DNA from: Pollenia angustigena
Taxonomy: Eukaryota; Arthropoda; Insecta; Diptera; Polleniidae
Assembly (NCBI GenBank): GCA_930367215.1
Contig: OV884057.1
Span: 263,580,339-263,644,338, forward strand
Length of the DNA stretch: 64,000 bases
Reading direction: 5' to 3'
Shown here: piece after piece, positions 62,501-64,000 of the stretch
How the letters are laid out: each line of letters starts with the position of its first letter
Numbering within the stretch: position 1 is the first letter of the stretch
The notes under the pieces: generated by a model
Told to the model about the DNA's origin: nothing
Databases searched by the model: none
Seen by the model: only the letters and a program-made list of their open reading frames with translations
Made by a program: the position numbers and the translations under genes

Positions 62501-63848
62501 TTGAAACTTTTTTCCATTTTGGATTTTTTATGTATTTTTAAAAAAAAAATTTTTAATTTTTAGGCAAAAAATAATTTTTTCCCTTCATACATTAATTTTT
62601 AACTTCGAAAGTGTTACTTGTATAGGAAAACAATATATGAACAGATTAAGGGAATTGTAATTCTTAATTTTTTAAAATTTATTTCAACTAAATTGGGCTA
62701 GTGGTTGTCGAGCTATGTCAAACAACAGGGCCTAAAACGTGATAAATTCCCCTATACGATAGTACTAACTTCAAATCGATACTTACTTCAAATCGCAGGT
62801 AAGAAGACAAAACGAATGATGCAGAAATTCTTCTTTTTGGGTCTAATTTCACATACAGTTCACAGAATTGAGTTGGCAATCAATTAACTGAAAAATGTTG
62901 TACTGTGTTATTAAATACTAACGAAATTAATGTTGAAATTAAGGCTGGATGGATAAAAGAGCCGAGCGCATTTTACAGCGTAATAACAATCCTTCAGGCG
63001 AAATCGCCAAATTAAGTGATATTACTACTTTCAAAGTTAGTTTCTGGATGGTGTCGACGATATGCGTGGCGTATTATGTGGCCATTTTCCCATTTATTGC
63101 TTTGGGCAAGTAAGTTACTTTTTCTATTTATGTATTGTATTTTTTTTTTTTTTAACAATATTTCAATAATCTTTTTTTGGTAGATCATTTTTCATGGACA
63201 AATTCCACTTGACACCTGATGAAGCTAACAATGTTAATTCTATCGTTTACCTTATATCTGCAGTAGCTTCTCCCCTATTCGGTTTTGTAATTGATAAGAC
63301 AGGCCGTAATGTTTCTTGGATATGTGCCGCTGTTTTTTCAACTATCGGTGCTCATACTCTATTGGCCTTTACAATGTTAAATCCCTATGTTGGTATGGTA
63401 TTAATGGGTCTTTCTTACTCAATGTTGGCTGCCAGTCTTTGGCCTTTGGTAGCATTAATTATACCAGAATATCAATTGGGTACTGCATACGGCTTGTAAG
63501 TTTATTATTTTTATATTTTTAACTAGTATGTATATGAAAATTAAATTTCTTAACTTCCAGTTGCCAATCAGTGCAAAATCTCGGATTAGCAGTGATAACA
63601 ATATTGGCTGGCATAATTGTTGATCATAGTAATGGGGATCATACTTGGGTGGAACTATTCTTTTTAGGCTGGTTAACAGGTACTGACTGTAAATACCCTA
63701 CTACAAAAATATCTTTCTTATCAATTCTATGCATATAATTTTAGTTGCTTTGATTGCCACCTTTGTGATATTTGTGTATGACCGCAAAACTAGAGGAAAT
63801 TTAAATATGTCTCCAGCTCAACGTGCGGAATACAACAATGCAATGTAG
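56540..63848 (+). CDS. MFSD1: MFSD1-type major facilitator transporter, six exons
   Basis: Exons: 56540-56720, 58956-59483, 62944-63109, 63184-63495, 63561-63679, 63745-63848. All donors are GT, all acceptors AG, phases agree, and the product is 469 residues (human MFSD1 is about 465). The start ATG has a good fly context (AACAAAATG). Family marks: GSYFCYDNPGALQ, WPNVVLCFVGGFLIDRVFG with the MFS loop motif, GRFIFGIGAESLAVAQNNYA, WFKGKELNMVFGLQLSVAR, DKRAERIL, YYVAVFPFIALGK, GFVIDKTGRN and EYQLGTAYG. About twelve membrane segments are expected. Mammalian MFSD1 is a lysosomal transporter, reported to export dipeptides with its partner GLMP; substrate in flies is inferred only. AATAAA at 63870-63875 supports the stop at 63846-63848, though a GTAGGT just at the stop could serve as a donor. 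Confidence 0.93.
57247..57419. repeat. hAT-type MITE in MFSD1 intron 1
   Basis: Ends CAAGGTACATTTACACAAGG and CCTTGTGTAAATATAGCTTG; flanks CAAAATAT and CAAATTAT agree in 7 of 8 bases. Same family as 46447-46671. Confidence 0.75.
57841..58232. repeat. MITE in MFSD1 intron 1 with TTAA flanks
   Basis: Ends GGCCCAACCATAATGTGC and the inverse of CATATTACGGTTGAGCC; TTAA on both sides. It contains the palindrome at 58019. Confidence 0.7.
58019..58147. repeat. Palindromic element nested in the intron-1 MITE
   Basis: Perfect inverse arms of about 42 bp, starting TCACCCCTATCGTGAATAAA, around a roughly 45-bp centre. Confidence 0.8.
60526..62019 (+). CDS. Transposase-like protein of the intron-2 transposon
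   Basis: 497 residues with no introns visible. The N-terminus has a Cys-rich zinc-finger-like region (CPYLDEYCYVCGH at 6-18, VCNSC, CYAC). The central and C-terminal parts belong to a repeat-associated family common in arthropods and cnidarians, recognised by CFPCNWDSR, LLPPLHMKLGIAGKLFE, LKLHFLHHHLD and SDEQGERFHQ. Candidate catalytic acids are Asp263 (FIDGS), Asp317 (CCDLK) and Glu470 (GERFH), in an RNase H-like D-D-E order. The stretch between KIKNG and MTLKLHFLH seems shorter than in relatives I recall, so an internal deletion is possible. The frame stops with TGA after AEVCW, but an acidic Ser-rich tail continues in the same frame to 62229. The stop may be a recent nonsense change or the natural end. 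Confidence 0.75.
   Translation: MENNKCPYLDEYCYVCGHIVRKIQKKDRKNLFTEQFKTAYCNYFDEADLSGANFTPNTVCNSCYTTLLKWIHGKSRKLSFMKPVIWVEDTTGHDESRCYACINFRPGLNRQQLKTKVYTAAFTATLPVQRPADTDAPKPPSADTVSLLAETVFTNPTDLDDADWIPDIENSAPQPLPQIEMDYIVAKLGLSQHDSEWLTSFLKRRKLTQQNVSATSYRQRQADFQKFYSVDEANKFTYCHDIPGLVKKLGMDYIAGDWRLFIDGSVTSLKAVLLHKKNKKPCIPLGFSTTMKETYEALGEILKKIKYDEHKWNICCDLKVVNILQGIIEKGGYPKYFCFPCNWDSRYKGNQYQCKDWKGRTPELNKQLKLRNEPMIKDLDDILLPPLHMKLGIAGKLFEVVVKKVNGAFDCLKSIFPKLSDEKIKNGTYRTLYFNIVKIGASMTLKLHFLHHHLDTFLAQSPQESDEQGERFHQVTMPFEKRFKSKKLDALLAEVCW
62020..62229 (+). other. In-frame acidic tail beyond the transposase stop
   Basis: After the TGA at 62017-62019 the same frame stays open for about 70 codons and reads FEESTEDEDIEIGGH, then TDLDHEYEQPTKKTR and ends DIANN. 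Its protein-like composition (acidic, then a basic KKTR patch) suggests it was or is part of the protein. Confidence 0.5.
62916..62922 (+). promoter_or_regulatory. Putative branch site of MFSD1 intron 2
   Basis: TACTAAC, the best possible branch-point match, with its branch A 23 nt before exon 3. It lies a few bases beyond the transposon's right target duplication. The tract between it and the AG is A-rich, not pyrimidine-rich. Confidence 0.6.
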
Positions 63849-63869
63849 GTGGATTTTTAATGTTTAACT

Positions 63870-63875
63870 AATAAA
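63870..63875 (+). terminator. Polyadenylation signal of MFSD1
   Basis: AATAAA 22 nt after the stop codon, implying a very short 3' UTR as for EI24. Confidence 0.6.
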
Positions 63876-64000
63876 GTCCTAAAAATTGGCATATTTTCAT
63901 ATCATTTCTTTACATTTCATTCACATAACCTTTTGTTTGAATTGATTTTTATTTAATTTGTATTTCCTTTGCATTTTATACTATATAACTCAATAACAAT

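Larger units (their letters stand above)
59533..62907 (+). mobile_element. DNA transposon with ~0.5 kb inverted repeats in MFSD1 intron 2
   Basis: Inverse arms run 59533 to about 60050 and about 62381 to 62907, starting CACAGTACAACA, with some small indels between them. TTA lies on both sides (59530-59532 and 62908-62910). Between the arms is one transposase-like gene. Length is 3375 bp. The CAC start with a three-base T-rich duplication resembles the CACTA/Chapaev group, but this placement is tentative. Confidence 0.82.

Overview
The window is an AT-rich stretch of a fly genome, most likely a higher (brachyceran) dipteran. The evidence is two intron-containing host genes with insect-like protein sequence, repeats that resemble the Drosophila INE-1/DINE-1 group, and dipteran Jockey-, R1-, gypsy- and Bel/Pao-type retroelements. 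No bacterial, CRISPR or viral-pathogen locus is visible.

Host genes sit only at the two edges. On the left, minus strand, is a complete three-exon EI24 homologue (489-1728; called tank in Drosophila). About 100 bp beyond its stop, on the same strand, is the first coding exon of an unrecognised gene that probably runs off the window (383 to about 45). On the right, plus strand, is a complete six-exon MFSD1-type transporter gene (56540-63848). Its second intron is almost filled by a 3.4 kb DNA transposon that carries its own zinc-finger/DDE-like transposase gene.

Almost all of the roughly 54 kb between the genes is layered mobile DNA. From left to right: a MADF-domain fragment (2442-2687); a decayed Jockey-like LINE (about 3121-6600) split by a small insertion; a gypsy-type LTR retrotransposon on the minus strand (7270-22482, long LTRs) split by an INE-1-like repeat, a TA-flanked element and a TIR element that itself holds a roughly 0.38 kb tandem array; more INE-1-like copies; a Helitron with a decayed PIF1-like helicase and a textbook 3' hairpin-CTAG end (26744-28693); a field of MITEs; then a deep nest. 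In that nest a TA-flanked MITE (34358-45784) contains a Bel/Pao retrotransposon (34552-45636), which contains a 5'-truncated R1-clade LINE (39764-42147), a TA-flanked TIR element carrying pieces of the asparaginyl-tRNA synthetase gene (43113-45099), and a Harbinger-like MITE (45131-45584). To the right lie a family of hAT-type MITEs with CAAGG...CCTTG ends, including a 44-bp minimal copy, a MULE-like MITE with 9-bp duplications and CCCC-run ends, and a second Helitron helicase fragment.

The most useful feature of the window is that paired LTRs and duplicated repeats give empty-site comparisons, so many insertion boundaries and target-site duplications can be read directly. The best leads are the asparaginyl-tRNA synthetase transduplication, the transposon parked 9 bp from an intron branch site in MFSD1, the minimal 44-bp hAT derivative, and the CCCC-run MULE-like family.
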